Positions 35,002 to 47,556 are shown, counted from the first letter of the stretch. The stretch: 64,000 bases of DNA from Druceiella hillmani (GCA_039881145.1 JAYKKI010000074.1:5218501-5282500); one strand, 5' to 3'. Numbers and translations: made by a program. Notes: generated from the sequence alone by a model not told the origin.

Positions 35002-36622
35002 TTATTTGTGCGATTTTGTTGTTGCTTTTTGGCGCAGTGACCTTTTTCTGACTTTCGTTTTTTCCACGGAGTGAGAGAGTAAGCGCCTCTTCAAAGACTT
35101 TCCTATTGCACTTGTTGATGTGGTTGGGATATTTCGCTGTCTCACAATAAAACCATTTATCAAACTTCGAGCAACTACTTGTTTGAACTGAAGGCTAGTC
35201 AACGTGGTACCTCCCGTGTGTCCAGTAGCATAAATTTTCGTACAAATAATGTTCGAATTATTTACCGCGATATCGAACAGATCAAGAAACAGTCGCAGAT
35301 AATACTTGATTCTTGGCCGTCGATCAATTTCGCAGCACATCTTTCGCTGATCCATCAAATCTACGCCACCCATATTTTTATTGTAGTCTATTACAATTTT
35401 AGGGCACACGACGTCAAACTTTTCTGCAGAACCTACCTTGCGGCGTTTTACGCTGTCAGCATCAGACAGAGGTAAAAAGTTAGTCAAAAATGAACTGGTG
35501 TATTATCCATCCACTTCACAATTGTCATACCGTGAAAAGTAGTCGTATCACCTCATCATCACTATTGTCCCCACGCTTCATACTTTTATCAGTTGGTGCA
35601 GATTTAGGTAGATGTTTACAATTAGTCCGAACAGTTCCGCAAGCTTTTATATTTTGACCAATAAGATTGTATTGCTGCATAGGTGAATTGAAAAAGTTAT
35701 CTATATAAATTTCACAGCCCAGTCCTATCAGTTTTCTAGTTAGTTGCAATACTACATACTCGCCCAATCCATATTCAGTCCCACCACTTTCTTTATCCGT
35801 ATATAATCGAATTCATACAAATAACCTGTTGCCACATTACGTCTGCACCACAGCTTGAACCCCCATTTTACAGTCTTATTTTTTACTGTTTCATTGCATG
35901 TGACCTTTGACTTTTATCATATGCTCGTCAATAGATTGCGTTTCCGTATTGTTGTTGTTTTAAAATTATATGTTTACATGGTCAATTATGGGTCGAATTT
36001 TACATACTCTATCGTATTCCAGGCTATTGATTTCACTTTTATCGTCATTATTACAAAACTGAAAGTTTCTGAGTATGACTTTAAAACGATGTCTCTGCAT
36101 TATATTTGATATAAAGGGTACTGTCATGTCAGGTTTCGTAGACCAGTAATCCCTTAGCGATGGCAAAATATCATAGCCCCTCACTAAGTTCATGTCAAGA
36201 AATGCTTTCATTTCTTCATGCCTAAGAGCAAATTCTCGTCCATTTTAATGAGTATATCTTACCGGCTGTGATAATATGTTCAACTAAACTGTTAAAGTTA
36301 GTAGTAGATTTGAAAATTTCGAAGGAAGTCATTGAAGCAGTATCGTATTTTGGCAAGATTTATAATTTCCCGTACTCATACTCCACATCAGGAAACACGT
36401 TTTGTAATTCTGGTTCCATTTGGAAATTGGTTGACAATTGCGGTATTCTATTCTGACGGGTTCTGTTGTTGACGTTGAAGGTTCCGGCGAACGCTCTCGT
36501 GCCCGAGGTGTTGAATCCTCAATTTTTACTAAATACAGCCCTAGCTCATCGTCTTGCGTTAAAAGTATTTGATCTTATTCGTCGAGTTGCAATACACCCT
36601 CATCATCACTATTGTCAGCCAT
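35002..36622 (-). mobile_element. piggyBac-family transposase, near full length but broken
   Basis: On the minus strand an ATG at 36622 starts an acidic N-terminus (MADNSDDEG), as in piggyBac relatives. Next come MKAFLDMNLVRGYDILPSLR and YWSTKPDM at 36211-36100. The first catalytic Asp is readable in SIDEHMIKVKGH near 35935, then KWGFKLWCRRNVATGYLYEF. The second Asp is in EIYIDNFFNSP at about 35700, and the third in NMGGVDLMDQ at about 35370. The C-terminal RRPRIKYYLRLFLDLFD is followed by a basic tail ending at 35002. All three aspartates are present, but at least three frameshifts or stops break the chain. The usual C-terminal cysteine-rich domain is not seen; the tail is Arg/Lys/Ser-rich instead. 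The span of about 1.6 kb is normal for the family. Confidence 0.88.
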
Positions 36623-36768
36623 CAATATATGAGGTGAGTTCAAAAACTCCTCTATCCCTCAGTGACATAATATACAACATAAAATAATAAGTAGTTATAG
36701 GTAGAATCTAATAAAGACAGTTTCAATGATTAATGTGTTATCATACATTGTTCTCCTTTACGACCGCC

Positions 36769-36784
36769 GGGACGCCGGTGTCCC
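36769..36784. repeat. 16-bp palindrome, piggyBac right side, inner copy
   Basis: GGGACGCCGGTGTCCC, preceded by 'cgaccgcc', which resembles the 'ggtcgtta' before the left copy. Confidence 0.55.
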
Positions 36785-37250
36785 TTTATTATTTTTGGTA
36801 AAATCTTAAAGAAATAAAATATCTACGTAAATGTAAATTTTTTGTTATTAGTTATTTACGTAACAGGTAATGATTATCATAAACTGAAATTACTTTTCAA
36901 ATTGGTTTTCAAATTTACACAATACTGTAAAGATGTTAAATAAGACGTGTAACTTTCTCAAACTTTTCAACGACAATTTGATTTGACAAATGGCAGTTGT
37001 TCAGTGTGACCATTATAAGAACGATAAAATATACTATAAAAACACATTGTGTGTGTGAGATATATATATATGAGTTATATATATTTGAAATACAGCGTCA
37101 ATTACTGTTCGAACAAGTATTAGACAGTGTGCAATATAGATACACACTCTCGCTTTAGCTCGGTAATATACAGGCACACACATATGTACAACGCTTAATA
37201 GACGAGAGGGAAATACTACGAAGCATGGCACAAAGAGGAAACCTAAAATT

Positions 37251-37423
37251 CAAATCACAACGATTCTAAAGAAGCTTCATTTGTTTCTTTGTCGTAACGC
37301 ATTTTCGTTTCATCAAGTTTCAAATCACAACGATTCTAAAGAAGCTTCATTTGTTTCTTTTTCGTAACGCATTTTCGTTTCATCAAGTTTCAAATCACAA
37401 CGATTCTAAGGAAGTTTCACTTC
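37251..37423 (+). repeat. 70-bp tandem repeat, about 2.5 units
   Basis: Units at 37251-37320 and 37321-37390 differ at one base; a partial third runs to about 37423. The unit starts 'caaatcacaacgattctaaa'. It lies between the transposase and the outer right palindrome of the piggyBac relative. Confidence 0.92.
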
Positions 37424-37490
37424 AAAACAGAATAATTAACAAAATTTTGTTTAAATTTCAATCTTTTTTATTTTATTCGTTTTTTTACTT

Positions 37491-37506
37491 GGGACACATA
37501 CGTCCC
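37491..37506. repeat. 16-bp palindrome, piggyBac right side, outer copy
   Basis: GGGACACATACGTCCC, followed by 'tgtgatcgttaaaa', roughly the inverse of the sequence before the left copy at 34748. Confidence 0.55.
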
Positions 37507-37831
37507 TGTGATCGTTAAAAAGTTACTTGACTACCTCTGCCTTAATTTTTTTATTGTCGTCGATGTATATATACATTGGTTATTGCACAATCGTTTCATA
37601 AGCGCCGGTAACTATATCTACGTAGTGTAAATGGTGTGGGGAAAACATCAAAACATAACAGAATTTACTACCACGTCAATTGTAGCGATTATTCTAGATA
37701 TTTTGGTGTCACTTTTATGTTAATTATAGGTTAAAAATGTATTTATTTTTATTCCTAAAATAATCGGGAAAGATTTTATAAAAATTAACACAAAATGCAT
37801 TTGATTGTGTTATTATATCCAAACTTTTAGT

Positions 37832-37969
37832 AGTGGCAGAGGTAGAAAATATATTTTCGCATCAGAAGAAGGCATTTTGGGGTGGTCATGTAAAAAATTA
37901 CCGTCAACTAATGCAATTAAAAAACAACTAACAGATACAAGGATAATTACGCCGATTTTGAATCGTTAG
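37832..37969 (+). pseudogene. Short protein-like segment, possible piggyBac N-terminal scrap
   Basis: After a possible acceptor (aaacttttag) a 45-codon open stretch reads SGRGRKYIFASEEGILGWSC, then KK.PSTN.I and TDTRIITPILNR before a stop. The aromatic-GxxW pattern followed by a basic, Asn/Ile-rich run resembles the start of the piggyBac core domain. It lies on the opposite strand to the piggyBac copy nearby, so it would be a different insertion. Confidence 0.3.
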
Positions 37970-38904
37970 TGACGTATTAGATATATCTACGTAGTAAATA
38001 CCATTGTATCTACGTATTTTAATTGCCCTTTTTTATTAAATTCAGTTCAATCATATTCAAATTGTATTATTTTGTTAATTAAAATAATTTAATTCCAAGT
38101 AATTTAAGCATTGTCATATCAATAAATATGTAAAGCAATTGAGTTTACTTTTTTTTAAAAGTTTGTTAAAAAGTAATTAAATAAGAAATATACATCATGG
38201 CAAGGTCACTTCAACGGTTGCGATTCAGACGACCATATAACTGACGACATTGTTTTGTATAATAGTAATAGATGGCGCACATGAAGTAGCCAGTTTAAAT
38301 TCATTTAATATTCTTTCGGTCGTTTGACATTTAGATCAATGATTTAAACAAAATTTAAATATAAAAAAAAATGCCTATAATCTTTTCTTTGACATGATGA
38401 CTTTTAAAATGAAAGGTTTATGGAAATAGGAATTTCCACAACCCTTTCATTTATTTTTGTCGATTTACAAATTTGTTGATTTTAACGAAATTTTAATATA
38501 ACAAAACTTAAAACTAATAAAAATTTCAAGAGTTTCATAAAGCCAATCTCTAATTTTTTGAGCCTTATTAACCCTATGGTATTATTATAAATAATGTTAA
38601 TTTTACGAAATAAATCCTTACACTATGGAAAAATGTATTTCATTAAAAGAAGGTTCAATTAATATTAAAATTAAATAAGTGTTAATATTAATATTAAGTA
38701 AAATTCACAATCGTCGATCAAAATAAAGTTGCCGTAATAAACACCAATGATGAAAGTATGGTCAATGACAAGCACGACCAACATGCGGATGTTTTGTTAC
38801 TACATATATTATATTTTCCCATTCCGTGCGAGTGTGAGATATTAAACGAACCTAATTATTTTAAGTGTGATTTTTGTTTCCTGGACCTTATTACACGCCA
38901 GGTA

Positions 38905-39370
38905 TCTACAGGCTGGCCTATTTACAGTGGCCCAAACATGTTTTTTAGGTAGAGAACATCGTGATAAGTCATTGAAACAATATTGAATATGTTTGGCGTT
39001 AATTTTGTAGAAATTCATTATTCACGATTAAATGAAACTACGTGATGTAGTATTACTTCTTCTTTCTTTAAGTTCTTTACCACAACCTAGCTTTCGTTGT
39101 ATTACAACATCTTCAGGTGAGCTATTAGCAAAGATCTATCTTTTATTTTATTATTAGAAACATTGAAAAAACATTAGTTTCACGAAAATTAATAGTTTAA
39201 AAGTTATGATTTTTTTGTACTTTCTATAAAAATCTACTCCAATCACGTAAATCACTTTTGTTCGAGAACTATTTCAATAAAACGCATGAAATATGGAATG
39301 GAAGTAGAATAGTCATATAGCAAGAATGAAATGAGCTGTTTTTGTGTTTATTCTTAGCTTCTGCTACTGA
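38905..39370 (+). repeat. Long dispersed repeat 'R1', copy interrupted by a PAL half-element
   Basis: 'ggctggcctatttacagtggc' to 'tagagaacatcgtgataag' matches the start of the copy at 2215. After the insert, 'gaaacattgaaaaaacatt', 'aagttatgatttttttgta' and 'atggaatggaagtagaa' match the rest. The uninterrupted copy therefore shows the site before insertion. Confidence 0.55.
38982..39136 (+). repeat. PAL family copy 2, left half only
   Basis: Starts 'tattgaatatgtttggcgtt' and follows the left arm of the 20.4-kb palindrome up to 'gctattagcaaagatc', with point differences (for example 'aagttc' for 'aatttc'). No right arm follows; R1 sequence resumes instead. Confidence 0.85.
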
Positions 39371-39379
39371 TTGATACTT

Positions 39380-41180
39380 TATGTTGATTTTTTTCTTTTT
39401 CAAAATAAAAAACGTACAATTAAAAAAAATCACTGTAGTAAAATCTGTACAACTAGATATTTGCTTGTGATCTTTAAAACTACCTTAGGATATGGTAATA
39501 GTATAGAAAAAATCGTAGTAATGTAACTATTGCAACATCTTATGAAATTAACACCATATCACTAAGTCACAGAAATTTCTACCATAATCGCAATTTTAGC
39601 AAAGCTACGTGCGTTTCTTTTAAAAAACATTAATTTAAGTCAGATTTATCTAAATTGTTCGCAAATAATTATTTATTAGGCTTAACATACACAAAATATG
39701 TTCAGGTAAAATGACTCTGCTAGACAGAGCGCTTTTATGTTGTTCACGTATCAGAAAGAGAGTGACATATCCTATTGTTATTATTTACAACCCGTTTGTC
39801 TAGTTGCCTGTCTGGAGTCATTTGAAGCAACAATTGTATGCTTGGAGTTTATGAATAATGATTTAGCATAATAAGCGAGTGAGAGGTCTTCGAAAAAAAA
39901 TTACAAAAAGAGGTATATCGAGTACAATAGAGTTATCGTGTATTAACTTTATACTATGGTACTCACGTTTGGATGTTATTTATTTTTCCTCAATGATATC
40001 TCTTGCCTAGTAAACAAATTATTATGCATTTTTAATAAAATTCGATTCCACCCTATCCCCTGTAGAATAATTTTCCTATTTAACATTAAAATTCACATTA
40101 AATAAGTACAAAGGCCATTAAGCAGCCCCTGAAACATTTTGGGGTTCGCACTTATCGTTTATCGATTGTGAAATAAAGTTTCTCGCATCGCATACTTGTT
40201 CGCGAAATGCAATTCCGTAAACATGTTTTTTCTAATGATTAAATAACATTTAATCGTTTTATTTTATAATTGAGTTCATAAAGCGTTTATCATAAAAGCT
40301 AATGTGATGAAGGAGGCACTAGATCCCGCTCTGCTGTCTGAACACGCTCAATTAGTATATATAGTTTTATATGAGAGATACTTTAATTTGATTTTTAAAA
40401 TAATAAAACGACTTGTTTTGGTAAAAACCTGATTTTTAAATATTTTTCTATATCATCCTAAATTTTTTGATTAGAAAAAAGGAAAACAAATTCTGAAGAT
40501 ATTTATAAAAATAAATTTTAAAACGAAATCTAAAGACATTTATAAAAAAATTCCCAAATATGAAATTTAACCTAAAGTTTAGATGGTAGACCGTACTATA
40601 GACAAACAGATCCACACACATACATTTTTATTTCCAAGGTTTTAATGCCGTACATTCTGACTAAATTCTCATCTTACCACCCTTCAAAATAAAAAAAAGA
40701 CAATATAAGGTGGTATAATAGTTTGAAAGATGTATGTACATATATAAATTATAATCGCTAATCAATATTACGGTTAGTAAAATTAATCTGCAATCATTAA
40801 GATTCTGATACATAGATAACGAATAATAGGTCAAATACTAGTCGAACCTCGCGTAAAAGTATTCCGTACCAAGTAAGTAATTATTAATTTAAAAAAATAC
40901 TATAGTATCTAAATAATTTCATACACGAAATTGTAATTTTTATATGGTTAATGAAAACGCAGTTTCTGTAACTTCCAAATAGAAACAATTACAATCCAAA
41001 CAATATTTGTAGTATAAATTGTAGTTGGATATGTAAATTTTTAAATCATAATATTTAATGGATATATTTAAAGCTCGCAGTTTCGCAAGAGATTGACAGT
41101 AGTCACAAATTGAGTAGGTAAAAATAAAATCAATGAGATTTTATAATTTAATTTCGCAATGAACTATTGTTAGAAATTAA
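39380..41180. other. Gene-free AT-rich stretch
   Basis: No coding similarity or clear repeat structure seen. Confidence 0.4.
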
Positions 41181-41189
41181 AATTATGTA

Positions 41190-41335
41190 AATGGTAGTTT
41201 TCATCCCCGTCATCAGCCTATAACTATACCCTATTGGACATTTCCAAGGCACGCCACCGCATAAGGTCCTCCGCCTTCCGCATCCAGTCACTTCCAGTCG
41301 ATTTTTTTTAGGTCGTCAGTCCATCTAGCTGGGCG
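41190..41335 (-). mobile_element. LINE 3'-end fragment of a type common in Lepidoptera
   Basis: Read on the minus strand it gives RPARWTDDLKK near 41335 and then sequence that on the + strand reads 'catcagcctat', 'ggcacgccaccgcat' and 'ggtcctccgccttccgcat'. I know this signature as a frequent LINE C-terminal end in moth and butterfly genomes. The fragment is too short and broken to do anything; it is useful as a taxonomic clue. Confidence 0.65.
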
Positions 41336-41339
41336 TTTA

Positions 41340-42830
41340 ACACTGTGCAATGAGGTTCGCAGTCTCCACTCGAGAACTCGCTGCAGTTTTCATTATTTAC
41401 ATATTCATCCCTGCTGATATAATAAAAGTGAAACGTTGTCTTTCTTTGTTCACACTTAAACGACTTCTTTCTTTCATACTTAAACGACTCAGCGCACTTC
41501 AATAAAATTTTACATGTATTTAGGTAACCTACACCTTAAATTAAAAGATACGTTATATACATATAATTATGCTACCATTTACAGTGAACATAAGTTATTA
41601 ATTTAATATATAAAATATGTTCCATTTAGTATGCCAAATTCGTGGGCTAATTACTGCATGGCTACTTCGGACTATCATCAAGCGCCGCACTGCATCACAA
41701 TAAATGTTAAGGAAGTCTATTTAGTTACTTATATTCACTATAACATTTACTTTGTAACTATATAACTGGCCTGATTCATATATATACACACCTATTTCTT
41801 TGAAAGATTTTTATAGTACTACGTGTAAAGGTAATACCAATATAAACATCGCATGATTTTTTAAAGCACAGTACATACAAATAGGCATAGAAGCACAAGG
41901 CGCAATCATTGAGTCTACCTACCAGTACAACTTTGGAATACTAGAAATAATTAAAATGTGGAAGAACAATTCCATACTTTAATAATTTCGGTTATTCGAA
42001 TATGTTAATACTAGGAATTTATCATCAACATCTTAATTATAATTAGGATTTAAATAATTAAATTGAGTATGGCATATATGAGGTAAATTTTGTAAAAGAT
42101 CGTTTACATCTAGATTTTTTTTGTGTTGACGTCGTCATACGCGGGAAATATTTCTTTTTAAAAATTCCCGATTAACATTTTAGGAGATAAGGAGGTAACA
42201 AGTAGTTTTTTTAAGGTTTTGTGAGGCGATCATTTTCGTCTTCACTTTTTTAGATATGAATAAATTTATCACTACTTCATTTTTTCTTTATTACTGTTTT
42301 TCATTGACTTAATATATAATAAAATTAGAATTTTAAAAATCAAATGTAACTGTCCACCAAACGGTTTAAGAGCGTAAAATCTGCAATTATGCTAAATTTC
42401 AGATATTTAAATTACGTAGTTTAGATTTTAGAAGACTGTGATAAACGGTCATACGACAGTACCTACTTAAATATCCTAAGATTTTATGCTAGAAATGATA
42501 CCTTACTTTCCATTTATAAAGGTCATATCATACACATATAGATCTAATCTTTTTTTTTTTTTTTTGGAATTTTCGACATCATCAAAATACCTGAATTTCT
42601 TTAGTAACATGAAGGTAAAAAGACGTCTATATACGTGTGTACTCGTATATGTACATATATATATTTCTTGTCTTTTTGCCAGTTGACCATAAAGAGTATC
42701 TGACAGTTTTATTCGTTCTGCGCCGTTTTTCCCAAAAATAGATAGAATAAAATGAAGTCCTACAAAATATTATTTTCATTCTCAACGAAATAGATGTAAC
42801 TTGAAATCGTGTTTCCCAATTCGGCCCGTG
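41340..42830. other. Gene-free AT-rich stretch
   Basis: Contains a T run at about 42549-42565. Nothing else recognised. Confidence 0.4.
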
Positions 42831-43499
42831 CAAAATTGGCCATCGGGCTAGTATTTACGTATAAATCATATTACATCGCGTCAATTTGTGAAAAATTTCG
42901 ATTGGGCATATGCGTTGTATTCGCTAGCGACCAGGTTGTGCGCAGCGTATGAAACGTGAGCCGTATATTTTTTTTTACTTCCGTAAACTGAATCGAGATA
43001 GGCGGGAAAGAGCCAATCAGAACGGCAACTAATTAGATTTTGATTTAAAAAATATCGGGGAAAATACGTAGCAGTATGACCTGTATGAACGTATTTTTGT
43101 TTCAGTTTTAACGCAAATTGCGCTTTGTTAATTTAATCACAAAACACAGGACATTGGTACAAGTATTTTAAGCGATACTTCTAATTAATATGGTCTGTAT
43201 AAAGTTTATTAGTACAAATTTACAGCAATTGTTGAAATTGAATTGAATAGAAAGCAAAAATTTAACAGCAGAAAAATTTGCTGAGCATTTATACGTAACT
43301 TACGACAATTGTTACAGGACTTAAATAATATTTTAGTAGTTTGGGTGTACGGTATTCGTAATCGTTTCGTAGAAAAGATATCGAAATATTTTGAGTTTCA
43401 AATTGTCAGTAAATTTCTACCGATTTCATCAAATAAAATAAAGAATATAGTGATTAATCTTGCTTTGAAATAAAATAAATAGACAGTAGCAAGTCTTCT

Positions 43500-44546
43500 T
43501 ACCCGACTGCGGCGCAGCAAAGGAAAGGTAATGCATTTAACATCCCATGTATGTATCTATGTATGGATGTTTGATCACTGTTCAAAAACTACTTAACCGA
43601 TTTTCACAAATGAGGTATCATTCGATTTTTATTTAATACAAGGGTGAGTTTTTAGAGATAAAAAAACATTTTGACAGACTTGCAATAAAAATAGTATTAA
43701 AAATTTGTGTTGTACGTCTATGTAACGGGTTATATTTCTTTAATATATATTTTTGACAATATTTTTTTATTCTAACATCTTATTATATTAAAACTTAAAC
43801 GAACATCGTAGCTTTTCCGAATGAAAAGTTACACTAATTGCAAATCTCGATATGCAGCAAAATAACCTCAAAATGGCGGCGCTTCCCCCTCCACCGCGCG
43901 CGATGCGTCACTGTTCTCGTTTATCGTAAAAATGTTTTTGATCCTTTAGTGTTTTTTTGATGTAAGGATAGATTCGAAACTGCAACGCCAAACTGTATCC
44001 CCCGATTTTGTTATCATTAGGTTTTTTGGATTACCCCCGTATGGTAGCAAATTTAAAGACGTATTCATGTCAAAAGAATAGCTTGCGCTTATATTATCGA
44101 AAAGAATGTCATTCAACATGTTTTTAAAAATATTTATAAGATTTTTCAACCATTTTTTCATAAACTTGAAAAAAATAGCGAAGTTTGACAAGTATAATAA
44201 AAATATAAACTTCTATCTGCATCCGGATTCAAACTGTGTATCAAAATAAGCTGCCAAAAAGGGTGAAATAAAAACGCAGCTATAAAAAACTAAAACCTGA
44301 TTGCCTTGAGAATACTGAAATGTGGGCAAACAAGTTAGGTGATTATAATTTCACTGAAAGGTAATCGTCGTTGAATCGTGAAGCCCATAGGCGGCGTTTA
44401 GTTTTGCCACATGTTCTACTGGAGTATTGATATCTCAAAACCGAACGTCGCCTATGGCTTTACAATTTAGCAACGATTATCTTTCAGTGGAATTATGTTT
44501 ACCTAACTTATGTTTCTACTTTTCAGTTTTTTTCGACGCAGTCGGG
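43500..44546. mobile_element. About 1-kb non-autonomous DNA element with inverted ends
   Basis: 'acccgactgcg' near 43501 is matched by 'cgcagtcgggt' near 44536, giving inverted ends of at least 11 bp. Close to the right end is a second, imperfect inverted repeat with arms of about 52 bp (44346-44398 and 44444-44495) around a 45-bp loop. There is no transposase. The start 'catgtatgtatctatgtatg' with 'aactacttaaccgatttt' is a pattern seen in insect non-autonomous elements. Confidence 0.55.
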
Positions 44547-45169
44547 TTTCAGTTTTTTATAGTTTTGCTTTTTTATATCGTTCTTACTTCGAATTAAGGC
44601 GCTGACTACACCAAATTGCGTTTATTTAAAAAAGTTTTTAGCAAAATCTACTAAATTTATGGCCACGAACAAAATATATGTTATTCTTGACAATATTTCT
44701 AAGTCCTGATTGTTTCCAAAAAATCTCATTTTTAATCAAATTAACTCCGTTATTTATCAAAACTTTATGAATAGATTTAAAAAGACTCACAGTTCACATC
44801 TTCTTTAAAATCTTGGTTGATTTTTATTTTCGATAAAGTAAATAGAATTCCAATAAAAAAAATAAAACACATTATTTCTCTCGGATGCTAAGACGCGTTT
44901 TGGCGATGTCTATTGCTTCTCTTTTACTCGCATGCAAACCGATCAGTGTGCGCTGAGGTGCGATGCTAGTCGGATTTATGCCGCTTGTTTTCCCACTCAC
45001 ACAAAAAGCAATAAAAATAAAAAGCCATATAATTAAATTAATTTTAATCTTAGGTATGGATCTGTGTTTTCATTTCGTAGGTATGGAATACGCTTTATAT
45101 ATTTAATGCCATATATATTTTGAAATAAGTCGTGTATTTCAGAATATATATTGTACTCTTTTGGATTTT

Positions 45170-45600
45170 TGGGTTTGTCCTTTTTTATATTAATTCGTGT
45201 TTGCATTTGTAAACTTTTTTACACAACCCTTTTTGCTTATTAAATTTTTGGATACTTGGCTGGTTTTTTTGTATTAATTCGTGTTTGTATTTATGTTTTG
45301 TCATAATACCCTCTGCTTACTAAATTTTGGAAGTTTTAGGTTATTTTTAATTACCAATTGGTGTTTCTAAACTTTCTTTACGCGATCCTTTTTGCTCATT
45401 CAAATTTTGGATATTTTATTTTATATATCAATTCGTGTTTGTATTTACATTTTTTTACGTAATCCTTTTTGCTTACTAAATATTGACTGTTTTGTGTTTG
45501 TTTTTTTTTTATTATCAATTCGTGTTTGTATTTATATTTTTTTAAGTAATCCTTTTTGGTTGCTAAATTTTGGATGTCCTGTTTGTGTTTATAAACTTTA
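45170..45600 (+). repeat. Degenerate tandem repeat, about 85-bp unit, about five units
   Basis: 'attaattcgtgtttgtattt', then 'ttttacgtaatcctttttgc' and 'ttactaaattttgga' recur five times at intervals of about 80-90 bp with drift. It directly precedes a second array with a different unit. Confidence 0.8.
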
Positions 45601-45699
45601 CATAGTGATAGTTGGCACAACGGGAAAAACCCTAGGCTACAACATTTTGTTCCGAGAAACATCAATCTAAGTAATATTATAATACTGATTAATATCACG

Positions 45700-46780
45700 A
45701 ATGCGAAAGTTTGTTTATTTGTACTTCGTTCAAGTCCTAATGGAGCAAAAGATCAATGTTTCTGTAAAGAGATAGTTGGCGGGTCAGGAAATAACGTAGG
45801 CTCTTTGTAAACGCAGAAAATCTTATTCTAACTAATATAATAATCCCAACTGAGGTTAAAAATTCAAATCTATATTTGTTTGTTTTTCTTTCACATCGTA
45901 ATGGAGCTACAAATCGACGTGCTTTACAGCAGAGAGATAAATGGCGGGCCAGGAAATAAGGTAGGTTTCTTTCCAATCCAGGAAATCTCATCCTAACCAA
46001 AACAACAAATCCGACCAATATTAAAAATTGGAAAGTGTCTTTGTTTATTTTTCTTTCATGTCGCAATGGCAAAAGTTCGATGTTGATTTCTGTACAGAGA
46101 TAATTGGCGGGCAGGATATTATATAGGCAGGCTATTTTCCATTTCGGGAAATTTAATTTTTACTAAAACAACAATAATAACTAATATTAAAAAATTCGAA
46201 AGTTTGTTTACTTATCTTTATTTTATGAAGCAATGGAGTAAGAGATCGACGTTACTTTCTGCACAGAAATAGTTGGCGGACCAGGAAAAGGATCAATTGC
46301 CAAGCTGAGAAATCTCTTCCTAACTAATATTATAATCCTAACCTATGTTAAAAATTCAAAAGCGTGTTTGTTTGTCCTTCTTTCACGTTGCAATGGAGCA
46401 ACAAATCAGTGTAACTTTCTGCATAAAATGGTTGGCGGAACAAGAAGTAACATAGGCTGCTTTCCAATCTAGGAAATCTTTTCCGAACTAAAACGAAAAT
46501 CTCAGCTAATATTAAAATTCGATAGGAGTTTTTGCCCTTTTTTCACGTTGCAACGGAGCTACAGATCGACTTGATTTTCTGTATAGAGATAGTTGGTTGG
46601 TCAGGAAATGACGTAAGTTTCCAACCCAGGAAATCTTAACGTAACTAATACAATTATCCCAATAAATATAAAAAAATCGAAAGTGTGTTTGTTCTTGATT
46701 CTCATCGAAATGGAGGAATAGATCAACGTGACTTTCTGCACAAAGATAGTTGGTGGGCAAAAATGAGAAATATGGCAAAT
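45700..46780 (+). repeat. Tandem array, about 160-bp unit, about seven units
   Basis: The block 'gcaatggagcaa.agatcgac', 'tttctgcacagagatagttg', 'gcgggccaggaaat', then 'aatattaaaaattcgaaagt' and 'tgtttgtttttctttcac' recurs with 'aatgga' landmarks near 45739, 45899, 46064, 46233, 46393, 46552 and 46711. The unit resembles a piece of a dispersed insect repeat ('cacgt.gcaatggagc...') that has become tandem. Open frames on the minus strand (for example 45737-46072) only reflect the repeat. Confidence 0.85.
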
Positions 46781-47165
46781 AAACAAAAACAAAACTTTAG
46801 ATACATACACATATGTAATGTACAGCGAACTTGACGATTGAAATATTAAGTAAATGCACATATTTTTGTGTAAAAATATAAACTTGACCAGTTTTTCTGG
46901 AGTCAGTGGAGTCTATTCCTTTTTTGGTTTGTTTGAAAACCTGCTAATGAAAAAATCCTGGAATGGTGTGAATGCAAGAATGTAAACTAAAACAATCAAT
47001 CGATGTGATTAATCGGCCACCGGCTGGACATCCTCTTTCAACCCCGTCGATGCTCACCCTCCTTCTGCATCTGTCGCGTTCCTGGAATGGAATGAACGCA
47101 AGCAATAGTTTTCAGCCGCAAAATTGTTCAGATTATCAATTTTTATTCGATTGTTGAGTAGCGAC

Positions 47166-47222
47166 AACGAATATATCGACAATCGAATTTAATGCAATTG
47201 AGTAATTGTCGATATATTCGTT
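47166..47222. repeat. Inverted repeat, 18-bp arms
   Basis: Arms 47166-47183 (aacgaatatatcgacaat) and 47205-47222 are exact reverse complements, with a 21-bp loop. Confidence 0.85.
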
Positions 47223-47556
47223 TTTTTAAACTACTATTGCCTGTAACTTAAGTACTTGTATTTAGAGTAAGTATAGGTCAAATTAAATAGCATAGACTTA
47301 TCATTCTTTGAATGTTGGCACCGTTTAAGTAAGCTCTGTATCCATAATAATTGCCATAAAAAAGGAAATAGTAAATTAAGTGAAAGAAAACCGCTTAGAA
47401 AATGTTCACGCACAAAAATATTAAAACATATTCCAAATAAATTGTTTATGATAAAATAAAGGTGACCGGATTTTTTTTTCTTGAATATATTGTTTTTAAT
47501 GTACATTCTTTCATTTAATAAGTAAACAGTCAAATATTCATTGGTCCTAAACTGCA

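Noticed and set aside
45396..46861. Several minus-strand frames of 80-111 codons with repeated sequence, as a repeat-protein gene
   Set aside because: They coincide with the tandem arrays, and the shared motifs are explained by DNA repetition.
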